Source: Euonymus europaeus (lineage: Eukaryota; Streptophyta; Magnoliopsida; Celastrales; Celastraceae). Taken from it: a stretch of DNA of 64,000 nt. The number at the start of each line of letters is the position of its first letter. Within the stretch, counting starts at the first letter, position 1. Position numbers and translations under genes: made by a program. Under the pieces are notes generated by a model. It made no database searches. It saw only the letters and a program-made list of their open reading frames with translations, and was not told where the DNA came from. Shown piece by piece: positions 12,060 to 22,626 of this stretch. The stretch is taken from NCBI GenBank assembly GCA_963580455.1, contig OY756971.1, positions 18,313,001-18,377,000 of the forward strand, in the 5' to 3' direction.

Positions 12060-12545
12060 TATCCATTATATGATAGACATAGACTGTTGGAGTTCCAAGT
12101 GGGTGATCAAACCTCATTGAAGGTATCTCTAACAAAGAAAGTTATGAGATTTGGCATATGAGGAAAGTTAAACCCATGATACGTAGGGCCGTTTGAAATC
12201 CGAGAGAGAGAGAGAGAGGTGGCATATAGATAGCTCTTCCTCCGTCCCTTTAGAGAGTCCATAATGTGTTTGATGTATTATGTTAAGGAAGTTCACTCAC
12301 GACCTAGATCGAGAGGTAGAGTTGAAACTGTTACAACTACGAGTGGATCTGTCATATGAAGAACAACTAATTCGGATTGTAGACCAAAAGGAATAAGTAT
12401 TAAGGCGGTGAACCATACCCTATGTGAAGGTACAATGGAAGAATCACACTAAAGAGAAGCAACATGGGAGCTAGAGGAAGAGATGATGAAGAAGCATCTA
12501 ATTCTATTTGATTTACAAGGTATATCAAATTTAGAGGACTAAACT
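12060..12545 (+). pseudogene. Gypsy (chromovirus-type) pol C-terminal remnant
   Basis: Across three frames the plus strand reads EFQVGDQTSLKVS, then after a frame change GPFEI-like sequence near 12187, and finally EATWELEEEMMKKH near 12460-12500. This order is the end of the integrase followed by the chromodomain-like tail of plant chromovirus Gypsy polyproteins. An AG repeat at 12200-12220, stops and frameshifts show it is dead. Sequence after 12545 looks like LTR DNA, but its partner is outside or lost. The Copia element at 12924 is inserted beside it. Confidence 0.7.
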
Positions 12546-12923
12546 TTTCTTTTGAGTAATGAAAGGACTAACCTAAAAAATATTTTGGGCCTTTTTACTT
12601 TTAATTAAGAGTAATGGTGGCCCAATGACAAATAAAAGTTACGGTGAAAGGTATAGAAAAAAGGGGAAAGGTAGAAGAAAAACGCAAGGGAGACAGCAGA
12701 GAAGGAAAAAAAGGGAGGAGACTCACTCTTGGGTTTCATCATTCTCCGTTCAAGCAAGAAATAAGTAGATGAATTTCTCATTGTTCGAGGAGATTAAAGA
12801 GGTATTTCACAGTGGTGGGTTGGGACTTTATGGTGGGTTTTTTTGTGGTTTTAGAGATGACTGAGGAATAAGATAAGATTCTGGTTAATGTTAATTGATA
12901 TATGGCTGCTGTGAACGCGCACA

Positions 12924-13252
12924 TGTGGTATTATTTAGCATAAAGTGCATTCTCTCCTTCCCACAAAAGCTTGGGTGCCCTTGGGCCCAAGGTCTATATC
13001 CAACACTCACCTTTATAAACAAGAGTTTGTCCTCTCAATTTTTCAATATATGACATCTATTTTCCCTTATACTTGGTCATGCTCAAATGACTCACTTTGT
13101 AGCAACATTTCATTCATTCTTTGCTTGGCTTTGAACAAGTGAATACATATAATTATTCTCCACATGAAACTCAACGTATTCATGTTCTAAATCCAATCCA
13201 TCCATAATTGAATCTCTATTAATTTCATGGTCAAAGCCATGATTCTCCAACA
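12924..13252 (-). repeat. 3' LTR of the minus-strand Copia element
   Basis: It is alignable end to end with 18403-18731, with roughly 7-8 percent differences by eye. Both are 329 bp long. Confidence 0.9.
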
Positions 13253-13260
13253 ATCCCCTA
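13253..13260 (-). other. polypurine tract of the Copia element
   Basis: On the minus strand TAGGGGAT directly precedes the 3' LTR (TGTTGGAG). A purine block in this place primes plus-strand DNA synthesis in LTR elements. Confidence 0.55.
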
Positions 13261-13954
13261 TATGAATGAAATGCAGAAATGTTATGCAGACTCAATCGAG
13301 AGAGAGTTTCAGAAAATAGTTGCATCGGGACATATAGTTTTGACTTTGAACCTTCCCTAGTAAAGTAGCATCGGGCTTAATTGCTAACCAGTGAACAAGA
13401 TGTTTTGAACAGTTCAGCTTTTGCATAAACCAAGACAATGATACCAACACAATTTATTTTTCACCATTATTGATTCCTTTTTACATTCTGTCCATTTTGG
13501 CCCTGGACACACCTTGTAATTCATGAGTGCTCTAGAGAGATTAGTCCTATTACTCTCATAGAAGCAGCCCCTTCATACTAATATAGGTGATTTCTTGTTT
13601 AAAGTATTCTCCCTTACTTTAGTTGGATTTTCAACGTACAAGAATCATTAAAATAAGAGATTATCCTGAACATATGACAATCACTATGTCATCATAGAAA
13701 AGAGTTCGGAATAAATTCCTTAGTGATTTCTTTAAATTTCCCCACAATTCAGTTGTGCTATTGAACATAGATATTGGGATCTCCAATCAACTATGTTAGG
13801 TTGTCAGTGTGACAGAACTTTAGTTTATGGACTTTAAACCCATTTCCCTCTATGAATTATGCACTTGATCTCTAGTCAAGCCTTTTGTTAATGGATCAGC
13901 AATGTTGTCCTTTGATTTCACATAATCAATGGATATGATCCCATTAGACAAAAC

Positions 13955-14161
13955 TTATCTAACAGTCTTATGTCTACAACGTATGTGTCGAGACTTACCA
14001 TTATAAATTTGATTTTGTGCCCTTTCGATTGTAGACTGTCTATCGCAATGTATGCAAATAGTCGACACGAGTTTTGGCCACAAAGGAATATCCTCCAAAA
14101 AATTGCATAGCCATTCGACTTCTTCTCCAGCTCGATCTAGAGCTATAAACTCTGATTCCAT
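13955..14161 (-). pseudogene. Copia RNase H remnant
   Basis: The minus strand reads [18 protein letters not shown], the Copia RNase H core that normally begins KSEFIALD, followed by [12 protein letters not shown] and a basic RHIRCRHKT stretch. Upstream and downstream parts are interrupted. It continues the reverse transcriptase remnant at 14330-14857 after a short break. Confidence 0.8.
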
Positions 14162-14329
14162 AGAAGATCTAGCTATACATGTTTGTTTAGAGAATTTCCA
14201 CGATATGGTTGTGCCACCAAGTATGAAGACGTATCCACTAGTAGATTTAGCATCTTCCGAGTCTGAAATCCAATTCTCATCACTGTAACCTTCAATTACA
14301 GCTGGATAGCTTATGTAATGCAGTTCATA

Positions 14330-14857
14330 CTAAGCTGTGTACCTAAGATAATTTAGGACTTCTGCTATTGCCTTACAGTGATCTTCTCCAGGATTACTAG
14401 TGTATTTACTTAACTTACTAACTGAGTAAGCAATATCAGGACGAGTACAATTCATTAAGTATATTAAGCTACCAATGATCTGAGAGTACTCCAATTGAGA
14501 CATGCTAGGACTTTCATTCTTTTTAAGATGAAGATTCACATCAACAGACGTTCTTGCTATGAAACTATTATCTTTGTCAAATCTATTGAGCACTTTCTGA
14601 ATATAATGTGACTGAGATAATGCGTAACTATCCACATTATTGGTAGTCTTAATTCCAAGTATGACATTTGCAAGGCCTAAGTCTTTCATGTTAAATTTGC
14701 TAGCCAACATTTTCTCAGTGGCTTTAACAATAATATTATCACTACCAATGATAATCATATATTCCACATATAAGCAGATAATTACATAATCTGATGATGT
14801 TCTTTTCACATACACACACTTATCACATTTATTAATGTGAAAGTTATTTGACAACAT
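14330..14857 (-). pseudogene. Copia reverse transcriptase remnant
   Basis: An open 175-codon stretch carries the C-terminal half of a Copia reverse transcriptase: KCVYVK, the YVDD region, [42 protein letters not shown] and the linker to RNase H. The catalytic box that normally reads YVDD is YVEY here, so both metal-binding aspartates are lost. The N-terminal half (about 14858-15600) can be followed only through many stops. Confidence 0.88.
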
Positions 14858-15603
14858 TACTTGGTGAAATTTTTCGTGCCACTATTTTGGTGATTGTTTT
14901 AGCCCATAAAGAGACTTTAAAAGTTTGCACACATTTGTCTCTTTTCTTAGAACCAAAAAACCTTTTGGTTGTTCCATATAGATTTTTTCGTCTAAATCAC
15001 CATTCAAAAATGTTGTCTTTACATTCATTTGATGAATCTCGAGATTTTGTAATGCCACAAAGACAATTAGAAACCTTATAGACGTTATTCTTGAAACAAC
15101 AGAATAAGTGTCAAAGTAATCTACTCCCTCTGTTTGTTTATAACCTTTAACAACAAGTCATGCCTTGAATTTATAAATTGATGCATCAACCTTCATCCTT
15201 CTTTTAAAGACCCACTTAAAACCCAATGGTTTACTTCCAGGAGGTAAATCCACTAGTTCCCATGTATGATTTTGAATGATGGATTCAATTTCACTGTCTA
15301 TTGCGTCCTTTCAAAGAGAAGCTTCAGGGGTAGACATTGCTTCCTTAAAGCTTTGAGGTTCCTTCTTTATCAAGTATGACATAAAGTTAGGACCAAAAGA
15401 AGTAGAAGTCTTTGCTCTTTACTTCGTCTTGGTTCTTCAAAATTTTGATTTGAAGTTTCAATTCTTTCTTCCTCATTTTGAATTACATCTTTATGAGTTC
15501 TTTTAAGAGTAATCATTTCAAGTGTACTCTGATGAGGCAACACATTTTCAAAGAATAAAACATTTTTAGATTCAATAATCATATTTTTCAGTACTTCAGA
15601 ATT

Positions 15604-16057
15604 TTATAATTTATGAACTACGAAGCGATATGCACTACTGCTGTGAGCATATCCAATAAATACGCAGTCGACCATTTTAGGTCCTATTTTAACCCTTTTT
15701 GGATTAGGGATTGCAACCTTCTCTAGACGTTTTAAGATGGCATTCATCATTTCCTTTAACGTTTTATTTTTTCGTTCAGCGATCCTATTTTGTTGGGGGT
15801 GTGTAAAGAGCTGTGGTTTGATGAATGATGCCATGTTTGACACAAAGTGATTCAAATGGTGACTCATATTCACCCCCTCTATCACTTCTTAGCATTTTAA
15901 TTTTATTGCTAAGTTGGTTATCAACCTCGATTTTATAATGCTTAAAAGCTTCTATAGCTTCATCTTTCCTTCTTAGCAAATACACATATATAGCAATAAC
16001 TTGAGAAATCGTCAATAAATGTGATAAACTATTTTTTACCACCTCTCGTTTGCACAA
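15604..16057 (-). pseudogene. Copia integrase remnant in two frames
   Basis: Two overlapping minus-strand frames (15785-16057 and 15604-15885) together give the integrase core. SDRGGEYESPF holds the second catalytic aspartate, PQQNRIAERKNKTL holds the catalytic glutamate, and VFIGYAHSSSAYRF is the usual segment after the core. A frameshift near 15800-15880 separates the two active-site residues. Integrase would insert the element's DNA copy into the genome. Confidence 0.85.
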
Positions 16058-16542
16058 ATTTTAAATCACATATATCTGTGTGAATTAGCTCCAAAAGTTC
16101 ACTTTTCCTTTCAATTGAGTGAAATGGTGTGTTTGACAATTTAGCTTCTACACATGTTTCACATTTTTTATTCATGTCTAAGCCAAATTTTGATATTAGG
16201 TTCATGTTAATTAATAGACGTAAAGTTCCATAATTAACATGTCCTAATCTACCATGCCATACATTACAAGACTCAAGTAAGTAAGCGGAAGAAGCAATTT
16301 TATTTGAAAGATCAACAGTGGTTACATTGAGTTTAAAGAGGCTATAAGCCAGAAACCTTTCCCCACATATGCCCCATACTTAGTGAGAATAAACTTCTCA
16401 GACTCAAAAACAAGCTTGAAACCTTTCTTGCTAAGGAGTGACACTGACACTGTTAGCTATTTTCTAGAGGTCATTTTTAGCACCATATTTCCAACTCTAT
16501 ATACTTTGGCAGTAGCAGCATCTCCCATGTATATATTTTCAT

Positions 16543-17715
16543 TTATAATGGGTCGTTATGTGGAGAACAACTCCTTGCTATCACACACATGGCGAGTACT
16601 TCTAGCATCCACCCCCATCGTTCTTTGAGATTTCTAGTCAAGTTGCATTCAGAGATCATTGCACAAAGGTTCATAACATCCAAATCCTTTTCCACTTCAG
16701 TTAAGTGTGCATGTACCTTCTTTTTCTTGCCATTATTTTGACCTTTCCTTGAGCGACAATCTTTAGCTTGATACCCCTCTTTGTCGTACACAAAACACTT
16801 GCCTTTGAACCTCTTAGGGTTCGTCTTGTTATTTCCACCAAAATTCTTCTTTTTATCAGAAGGCTTGTATGTCTCCACCAAGTTAACCTTCGCATCATGA
16901 GTTTTGTAACCTTTCTTATCATTGTTGCAATTTGTCTTCCTCAGTCCTCAACTTCAAAATCAAATCATCAAGATTCATTTCCTTTCACTTGCGTTTGAGA
17001 TAGTTCTTAAAGTCTTTCCAAGAAAGAGGAAGCTTCTCAATGACCACAACCACTTGGAATGATTCACTCATAACCATTCCCTCAGCAAGGATCTCATTGA
17101 TTATGATCTCTAGTTCCATGACTTGGGTCACTACCTTCTTTGAATCCACCATTTCGTATTCCAAAAAATGCCCTACCACGAATTTCTTCGAGCCAGCATC
17201 TTTTGTTTTATACTTCTTCTCTAAGGTTGCCCATAATGTCTTAGAAGTAGGAAACACACTGTACACACTGTACAGATTATTGGACAGACCATTGAGAATG
17301 GTGTTTCGGTATAGGTAATCTGAGTGCTTCCATGCATCCACAGCAACTACTTCCATGCATCCACAACAACTACAGTAGTAACGTTTTAAGCATTGATATC
17401 TGCCTCAACCACCTTCGGTGCATCCTCCTTGAGGAACTTGGCCAGATTCAAAGTGGTAAGATAGAAATGCATCTTCTGCTGCCACCTCTTGAAATCTGTC
17501 CCACAAAACTTCTCAGGCTTCTCATCATGAGGGTTCCCGTGATATGTTGTTGGAACAGCAACAGTGAGTTGCGGAATGCCACCACTTGCATTCCCATTGT
17601 TCACTCCAGTAGAGTTCGTCGCTGGCACAATAGTAGGGGTGCTCCCCTCAGTCACATTGGCAAACACGTCGTTAACCATGTTAGTCATATTGATAACTAC
17701 AAAAGAACCCAACAC
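16543..17715 (-). pseudogene. Copia gag remnant (UBN2-type) with damaged zinc knuckle
   Basis: Three minus-strand pieces form a gag. At 17386-17715 the capsid start includes EKFCGTDFKRWQQKMHFYL and FLKEDAP. At 16985-17356 the middle includes TLWATLEKKY. At 16543-16881 lies the nucleic-acid binding end. The knuckle reads CFVYDKEGYQAKDC, where the family needs CxxCxxxxHxxxxC, so the second cysteine and the histidine have both become tyrosine. Gag would form the particle that packages element RNA. The pieces are separated by stop codons and shifts. Confidence 0.85.
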
Positions 17716-18402
17716 AAATTAGTAACCAATTTCAAATCGAACCATAACCAAACGAGTAAGTCTTAAGAATGTTGAAAATGAAAGAATTCGATTATGGATC
17801 AAATTCGATTATGGATCAAATTCACATCAATGAAATAAAAAGCAACTTAAGAACACAATTAGAATATCATTACCATAGAAGAACATGAAAATACATTACC
17901 AAACCAAAGAATGAGATATAAAGCAAGAAACAGAATGTCAAGCCTAAAGTAAACTCTATCTCCTTAAGACTTAATCGCCTCCTACACATGGCTTTGGGAA
18001 AGATTGACGATAGTCTCCCAGGATAAAATGGCGGCACCAGCACGGAATGGAAGCAACACTCCGAGCAATGAACATAAATGACAATGACAGCTCTAAACTC
18101 TTTGTGTACGTTAATGTATGATTTTTGGTGCATTTTACATGAACTAAAGGGCCCTATTTATAGTGCATGAGGGGGAGAGAAGATTGAGCCAAAATTGGAT
18201 TGGAGAATAATCCTAATATGATATTATCTTATCAAATAATTGATCATAATTATATCTGTTAGCCAACCAATATAAGAATAATCTCAAAGGTAGCCCGTGA
18301 ATCAGATTGTGACCCAAAAGAAATATATAGGTGAACAAGCCCATCACACACACACGCGCGCGCGTGAATCGAACCAACCGGTCAGACGGCGGCGGCGGCG
18401 TT
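17716..18402 (-). other. Copia leader with CA/CG/GGC microsatellites
   Basis: This is non-coding sequence between the 5' LTR and gag. Next to the LTR lie (CA)n, (CG)n and (GGC)n runs (18343-18400). The usual primer-binding site TGGTATCAGAGC is absent from the place where it should abut the LTR. Confidence 0.6.
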
Positions 18403-18731
18403 TGTGTTATTATTTAGCATAAAGTGCATTCCCTCCTTGCCACAAAGGCTTGGGTGCCCTTGGGTTTAAAGTCTATGTCCAACATTCACCCTTATAAACA
18501 AGAGTTTGTCATATTAATTTTCCAACGTGTGACATCCATTTTCCCTTATACTTGGTCATGCTCAAATGACTCACTTTGTAGCAACATTTCATTCACTCTT
18601 TGCTTGCCTTTGAGCAAGTGAATACATATAATTATTCTCCACATGAAACTCAACGTATTCATGTTATAAATCCAATTCATCCATAATTGGATCTCTATTA
18701 AGTTCATGGACGAAGCCATGATTCTCCAACA
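18403..18731 (-). repeat. 5' LTR of the minus-strand Copia element
   Basis: It is the partner of 12924-13252, with the same length and the same TGTTGGAG...ACA ends on the minus strand. Confidence 0.9.
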
Positions 18732-19184
18732 GAAGGTCAATCAAGGATGCATAAATTGAAACAATAATGGAAAGTCCATGGTTTGAAGGTCCATGGCGAT
18801 AGATGCATATAAACCATATGGAATTGAAGGTTCAGTGTTGAATGAGTTACCTAGTGGGATAAATACTTATAAAATTCAAGGAAATAGAATCGTTCAACTA
18901 ATTAACAAGAGTTGGCGAATCGATCTTTAATTATTTGAGTGAATTTACAACACGAAATGCATTAATCAATCAGCTAAAAGAAGGAAAATCCAACATTAAA
19001 AACAAACGAAATTAATTGTGATAATACCAAAATCCTCCATCTTTTTTCATGGTTCAGAATCATGATTCACAACTATCTTTTTGACTGTTTTGTTACTCTT
19101 TATACAGGGCTTAGATCTTATATTCTATTGTTTTTTCAATTAAAGTGAGGGAAGATCCAAATAATTTATACCTAATGAATAGAT
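18732..19184. other. AT-rich intergenic DNA
   Basis: No gene, terminal repeat or RNA gene was recognised. Confidence 0.5.
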
Positions 19185-19490
19185 AGATTTATGAACCCAC
19201 CATGAATAAGATACATGAACTAACCCTATATTCATTCATTACTCGCTATAGAGATTCCACGTGATTCATGTGTCAAGGTTGTATTCAACCAAAACCTTGC
19301 TTCATGAATTATATATAGTATAGATTCATGAACCAACCATGAATCAAATGCATGAACTAACCTTATATTCATTCATTACTCGTTATAGAAATTCCACGTG
19401 ACGATGTTAGAGTGATCCACGTGTCAAGATTGTGTTCAACTTTTAACCTTGCTTCAGGAATTATATATAGTATAGATAGATAGTATAGAT
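19185..19490. repeat. two-copy tandem duplication, period about 137 bp
   Basis: The segment beginning AGATTTATGAACCCACCATG (19185) recurs as AGATTCATGAACCAACCATG (19322), and both run on through 'CATTCATTACTCG' and 'TTCCACGTGA'. Each copy contains CACGTG, a G-box, and ends with TATATATAGTATAGA. The second copy has a short extra insert (CGATGTTAGAGTGATCC). No coding function is seen. Confidence 0.8.
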
Positions 19491-20401
19491 TTCCATCGCT
19501 TCACTTGGTGGTCAAGTAAACAATTTTCGACTGAGTTAGGTTAGGATAATGAAATCGAAACATAAATAGATAGGTTTTAGAAACTTCATGGATAGAAATG
19601 AGAACTTTTAAAATTTGCACATAGAAAAGAGAAACTGATGTAACTTCAGGGAAATAAAATCATAATGTTTCCTAAAACAAAACCCTAATTATAGTATAAT
19701 GGATGGTATTGGTCAGTGATCCAGTACACATAACACATTTGCATATGAATCTCTTTGAGTTTGTGTCAAATACCAGTGGAAAACAAGTTCAGGAGAGAAA
19801 ATAGGTTAAGTATGGATATGCCACTTAAAGATTGAGATTTTTTCGATTAGGTCACTGAAAGAAAATTTTCCAATTAGATAATTGAATGTGCTAAATGTTA
19901 GACGAATAGACCACTCTAGTATAATTCCACAATTAATTGTTCATCGGAACATGCCTGACTTGGCATCAATTTGTCAAAATATTAAATAAAATAAAATTTC
20001 ATATGGAATATATAAAATGATGTGGATTCTTCAAATTAAAATAAAATATAATGCGGCATATATCAACAAAAATAAAAATATCTCCAACTCCACCTTCGTT
20101 TCCTCCTTTTAGTCTCACCTCCATTTGAAAAATGCCACAAAAAGAGTTTTTAACTTAAAATTCTTAAGCTGTGTTTGGTTGGCCTTAAAGTAAAAGAACG
20201 GAATGACAAATTCTTTGTTTCTCCGAAATTTGTCATTCTTTACTTTTCCTTAGGAATTGTAAATTCCCGTCAAAATGAAATTCATCTTACATGTACAATT
20301 ATATTTTTGTCCCTCTTCTCATAAAATAAGTACACTTTTACAGATACAATTTTTCTCAGATTAAATAAAAGTTAATTAAATATACACATACTTATATATA
20401 A
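19491..20401. other. intergenic; possible outer transposon ends
   Basis: AT-rich DNA. Sequence at 19805-19880 resembles a single decayed MULE-type terminal repeat. At 20169 the text CTGTGTTTGG mirrors CCAAACATAG ending at 22829, so weak outer inverted ends may surround the MULE-like element that starts at 20402. Confidence 0.35.
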
Positions 20402-20702
20402 ATAGGATAAATAGTAATTTTGGATATTGAAAGATTAGTCACGTTTCAATTCAGATACTGAAGTTTTGACTCATCCAACTCAAGAACCAAGATTTTATTT
20501 TTGTTCCAATTCTAGACACCAGGCAGGTTTTCACATATTCGATCAGGTAAAACGTTGACGTGGCATTAGACTTGGCAACAAGACGGGGCGGAGCTTGGTA
20601 TGCCCTCCCCATCCCCGATTTCTGGGATTTAGGGAATCCCCAAACCCGAACCTGACGGGGACGGGTAACACCCATCCCCGAGCACCAAAAATATTTTCAT
20701 AC

Positions 20703-20845
20703 TATATATATGTATTATATTATATATATATATGCATATGCCAGTATGTACGTATATGTATAATATATATATCAGTATATCATATATAACATATACTACT
20801 TATATATATGTATGTATGTATTATATATATATATATTTAAATATA
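20703..20845. repeat. TA-rich microsatellite
   Basis: TATATA/TATG runs form low-complexity DNA inside the MULE-like element. Short open frames read through it but are artefacts of the repeat. Confidence 0.8.
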
Positions 20846-20999
20846 ATATTACAAAACGTTCGGGTCGAGTTCTGGTACCCGCAGGGAATTTCACCATCCT
20901 TATGTGGTGTAATTATTTTTTTTGTTGAAGTGGCAACCAAATTGATGACATGCAATTTTTAAAAAAAAAGTAAAAAAAAAAACCCCTTAAAGAAAACCC

Positions 21000-21235
21000 T
21001 AAAATCTAATCGGAGAAACTCAGGCGTCGTTTGGAATCCCTTCACGCCCATCCTCATTCCTTTCAAGTTCGAATCCACTTTAATTACAATCTCACAACCA
21101 CCCCCGCCGGCGGAGCAGTCTTCTCAAACACCTGCCATTTCTATTGATAATTACGACTCATCTAACAAATCGGTGTTTGTGGGTGTTGGAATCGGAGCTG
21201 CTTTTCTCATCCTTGTTGCTCTGGTCAAATTATAA
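21000..21235 (+). pseudogene. captured fragment: single-helix membrane ORF, origin unknown
   Basis: A plus-strand frame from about 21000 to the stop at 21233-21235 has no ATG. It reads a proline-rich part (QPPPPAEQSSQ), a short polar linker, and the hydrophobic segment SVFVGVGIGAAFLILVALVK, which would be one membrane helix. It looks like the end of a real membrane protein exon caught inside the element. I do not recognise the parent gene. Confidence 0.4.
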
Positions 21236-21315
21236 TTTTGGTGTCTCGATGCCGGTACCAAGAGCCAAAGTCAAATTCCAGTGCAAAGTATAAGAGAGTT
21301 TCAAGATCTACTACC

Positions 21316-21378
21316 GATGGTGGGCTACAGTTTCATATTGAGCACCATTTGTTTCCTCGCTTGCCTTGATGTCATCTA
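21316..21378 (+). pseudogene. captured fragment of sphingolipid delta-8 desaturase (third His box)
   Basis: The plus strand reads DGGLQFHIEHHLFPRLP, a stop, then CHL. This is the third histidine box of front-end desaturases of the cytochrome b5 fusion type, normally GGLQFQIEHHLFPRLPRC. The glutamine of QxxHH is histidine here, and the arginine codon CGA after LFPRLP has become TGA, a CpG-type change. The intact enzyme introduces a delta-8 double bond into long-chain bases in the endoplasmic reticulum. Only a few codons are kept, so this is debris. Confidence 0.8.
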
Positions 21379-21521
21379 TATGCAACAAATTTCATGTGTA
21401 AATTAAATACACTTAAACTTGATACAAATTAAAAATTAAATCTAATAAGTAATTTATGGGCTCAAACTTTTCACTTCGAACGTGATCGTCACATGCACAA
21501 CTCCTCTGATTATCAATTGAA

Positions 21522-22170
21522 TGTTAGAATAAGAACGTAACGTTCTTAATCAGATTAAACAAATCCGTTTTGAGACTTGACTTGAACTTGAGAAGAACTT
21601 GAAATTGGAGCACTTCAACTTGACCGGATTTGGAGACTTGCACTTGCACTTGAAGGAATTGGAAACTTGCACTAGTAGAGAATTTAGGAGAGTTTTCCCA
21701 AAGTTCGTAAACTTTTCTTCTCTCAAGAGGAATTCTAAGAATTTCAGATTTAGAGAACCTGAACTCTAAAGATATTTGGGAGAGTCTTTAGAAAGATTTA
21801 TAAACTTTTTTCTCCACCACTAGAGGAATTCTAAGAATTTCAGATTTGAAGAATTTGAACTACAAAGAAATATTTGAGAGAGATTTTAGAAAGTTTTATA
21901 AACTTTTTCTCCCTCCTTTTTCTCTCTAAAAGAGCTTGATATTTATAGTTGAAGAGAGAGGTCGAATTTACTTGACATACTCATGGCCTCAACCCTTGAC
22001 ATCAAGGGTATTGTAGATAAATTACTTAATTAGTTGATTTTATTTGATTTTGATTTTATATTAGATTTTATCCATTCAACCAACTCAATTTGATTTGGAC
22101 TCTTCAAAAATTAAATTAATTTAATTTAGAGTTCATTTAACAGAACTCTAGTAATTTTTTGATTTCTACA
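21522..22170 (+). repeat. possible solo LTR with three internal repeats
   Basis: The block starts TGTTAGAATA and ends TTTCTACA, the usual TG...CA limits, and separates two pieces of the desaturase fragment. It contains three copies of a roughly 90-bp unit built on AGAGGAATTCTAAGAATTTC. The 5-base flanks (TTGAA and CCATC) do not match, so LTR status is unproven. Confidence 0.35.
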
Positions 22171-22240
22171 CCATCTAAGGACAGTCTCACCACTTGTCAA
22201 AGAATCTAGGGTGGGAAGCTGTCAACACTCATGATGAGAT
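22171..22240 (+). pseudogene. captured fragment: desaturase C-terminus
   Basis: From 22200 the plus strand reads KNLGWEAVNTHDE. Plant delta-8 sphingolipid desaturases end in a KNLxWEAxNTHG motif, so this is the C-terminal tail of the same gene as 21316-21378. A small deletion has removed the normal stop context. Its order and strand agree with the upstream piece, so both came from one captured gene end. Confidence 0.7.
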
Positions 22241-22626
22241 CAACCAAGAGTGAAACTTTTAAAGCTATAAGTGGTGCTTAAGATAAATCGTTGCTTGGGG
22301 CTTCATTCCATTATTGTTTTGAGATGCAGGTTTATGGGTTCGGTTCATCATTTCATTTATCCTTCGAGTTTCAAAGAGCATACATTTCAATAGCATTTTT
22401 TGAAAAACATAATATACACATCATCAATTATTCTACAATATCAAAAAAAAAAAAAAACTTCTTAATGCCACCTCAGATATTAATCTGCCCTAACAGTACA
22501 AAACCTATCCGATGTCTAGAATTGGAACAAAAATTACAAGTTTGGTTCTCGAATTGGATGAGTCAAAACTTCGGTACCTGAGTTGAAACGTGGTCAATAT
22601 TTCAATACCCAAAATACTATATACCC

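Larger units (their letters stand above)
12924..18731 (-). mobile_element. complete but inactive Copia LTR retrotransposon
   Basis: Two 329-bp direct repeats bound the element. On the minus strand they start TGTTGGAG and end in ACA. Between them, reading leftwards from 18403, come a leader, gag, zinc knuckle, integrase, reverse transcriptase and RNase H, the Copia order. TAGGGGAT next to the left LTR fits a polypurine tract. Every gene is broken by stops and frameshifts, and catalytic residues are changed. The bases outside the LTRs (GCACA and GAAGG) do not form a target duplication, so one flank may be rearranged. Confidence 0.9.
20402..22626 (+). mobile_element. MULE-like element carrying host gene fragments
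   Basis: Inverted terminal repeats of about 140-150 bp lie at about 20402-20540 and 22483-22626. The left one contains GAAGTTTTGACTCATCCAAC and the right one its near-exact reverse complement. Long TIRs with no transposase inside are typical of non-autonomous Mutator-like elements. The interior holds a short membrane-helix ORF, the end of a sphingolipid desaturase gene and an LTR-like block, so this looks like a Pack-MULE. The flanks are AT-rich (TTATATATA and TTAATATAT), so a 9-bp duplication cannot be claimed. Confidence 0.75.

Noticed and set aside
18343..18400. GAATCGAACCAACC resembling a tRNA T-arm on the minus strand
   Set aside because: No acceptor stem, D-arm or anticodon arm can be drawn around it; it is next to CG and GGC microsatellites.
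20402..22626. Calling the desaturase pieces a decayed host gene in place
   Set aside because: Only the third histidine box and the tail occur, both inside long inverted repeats, with no cytochrome b5 domain or earlier histidine boxes upstream.
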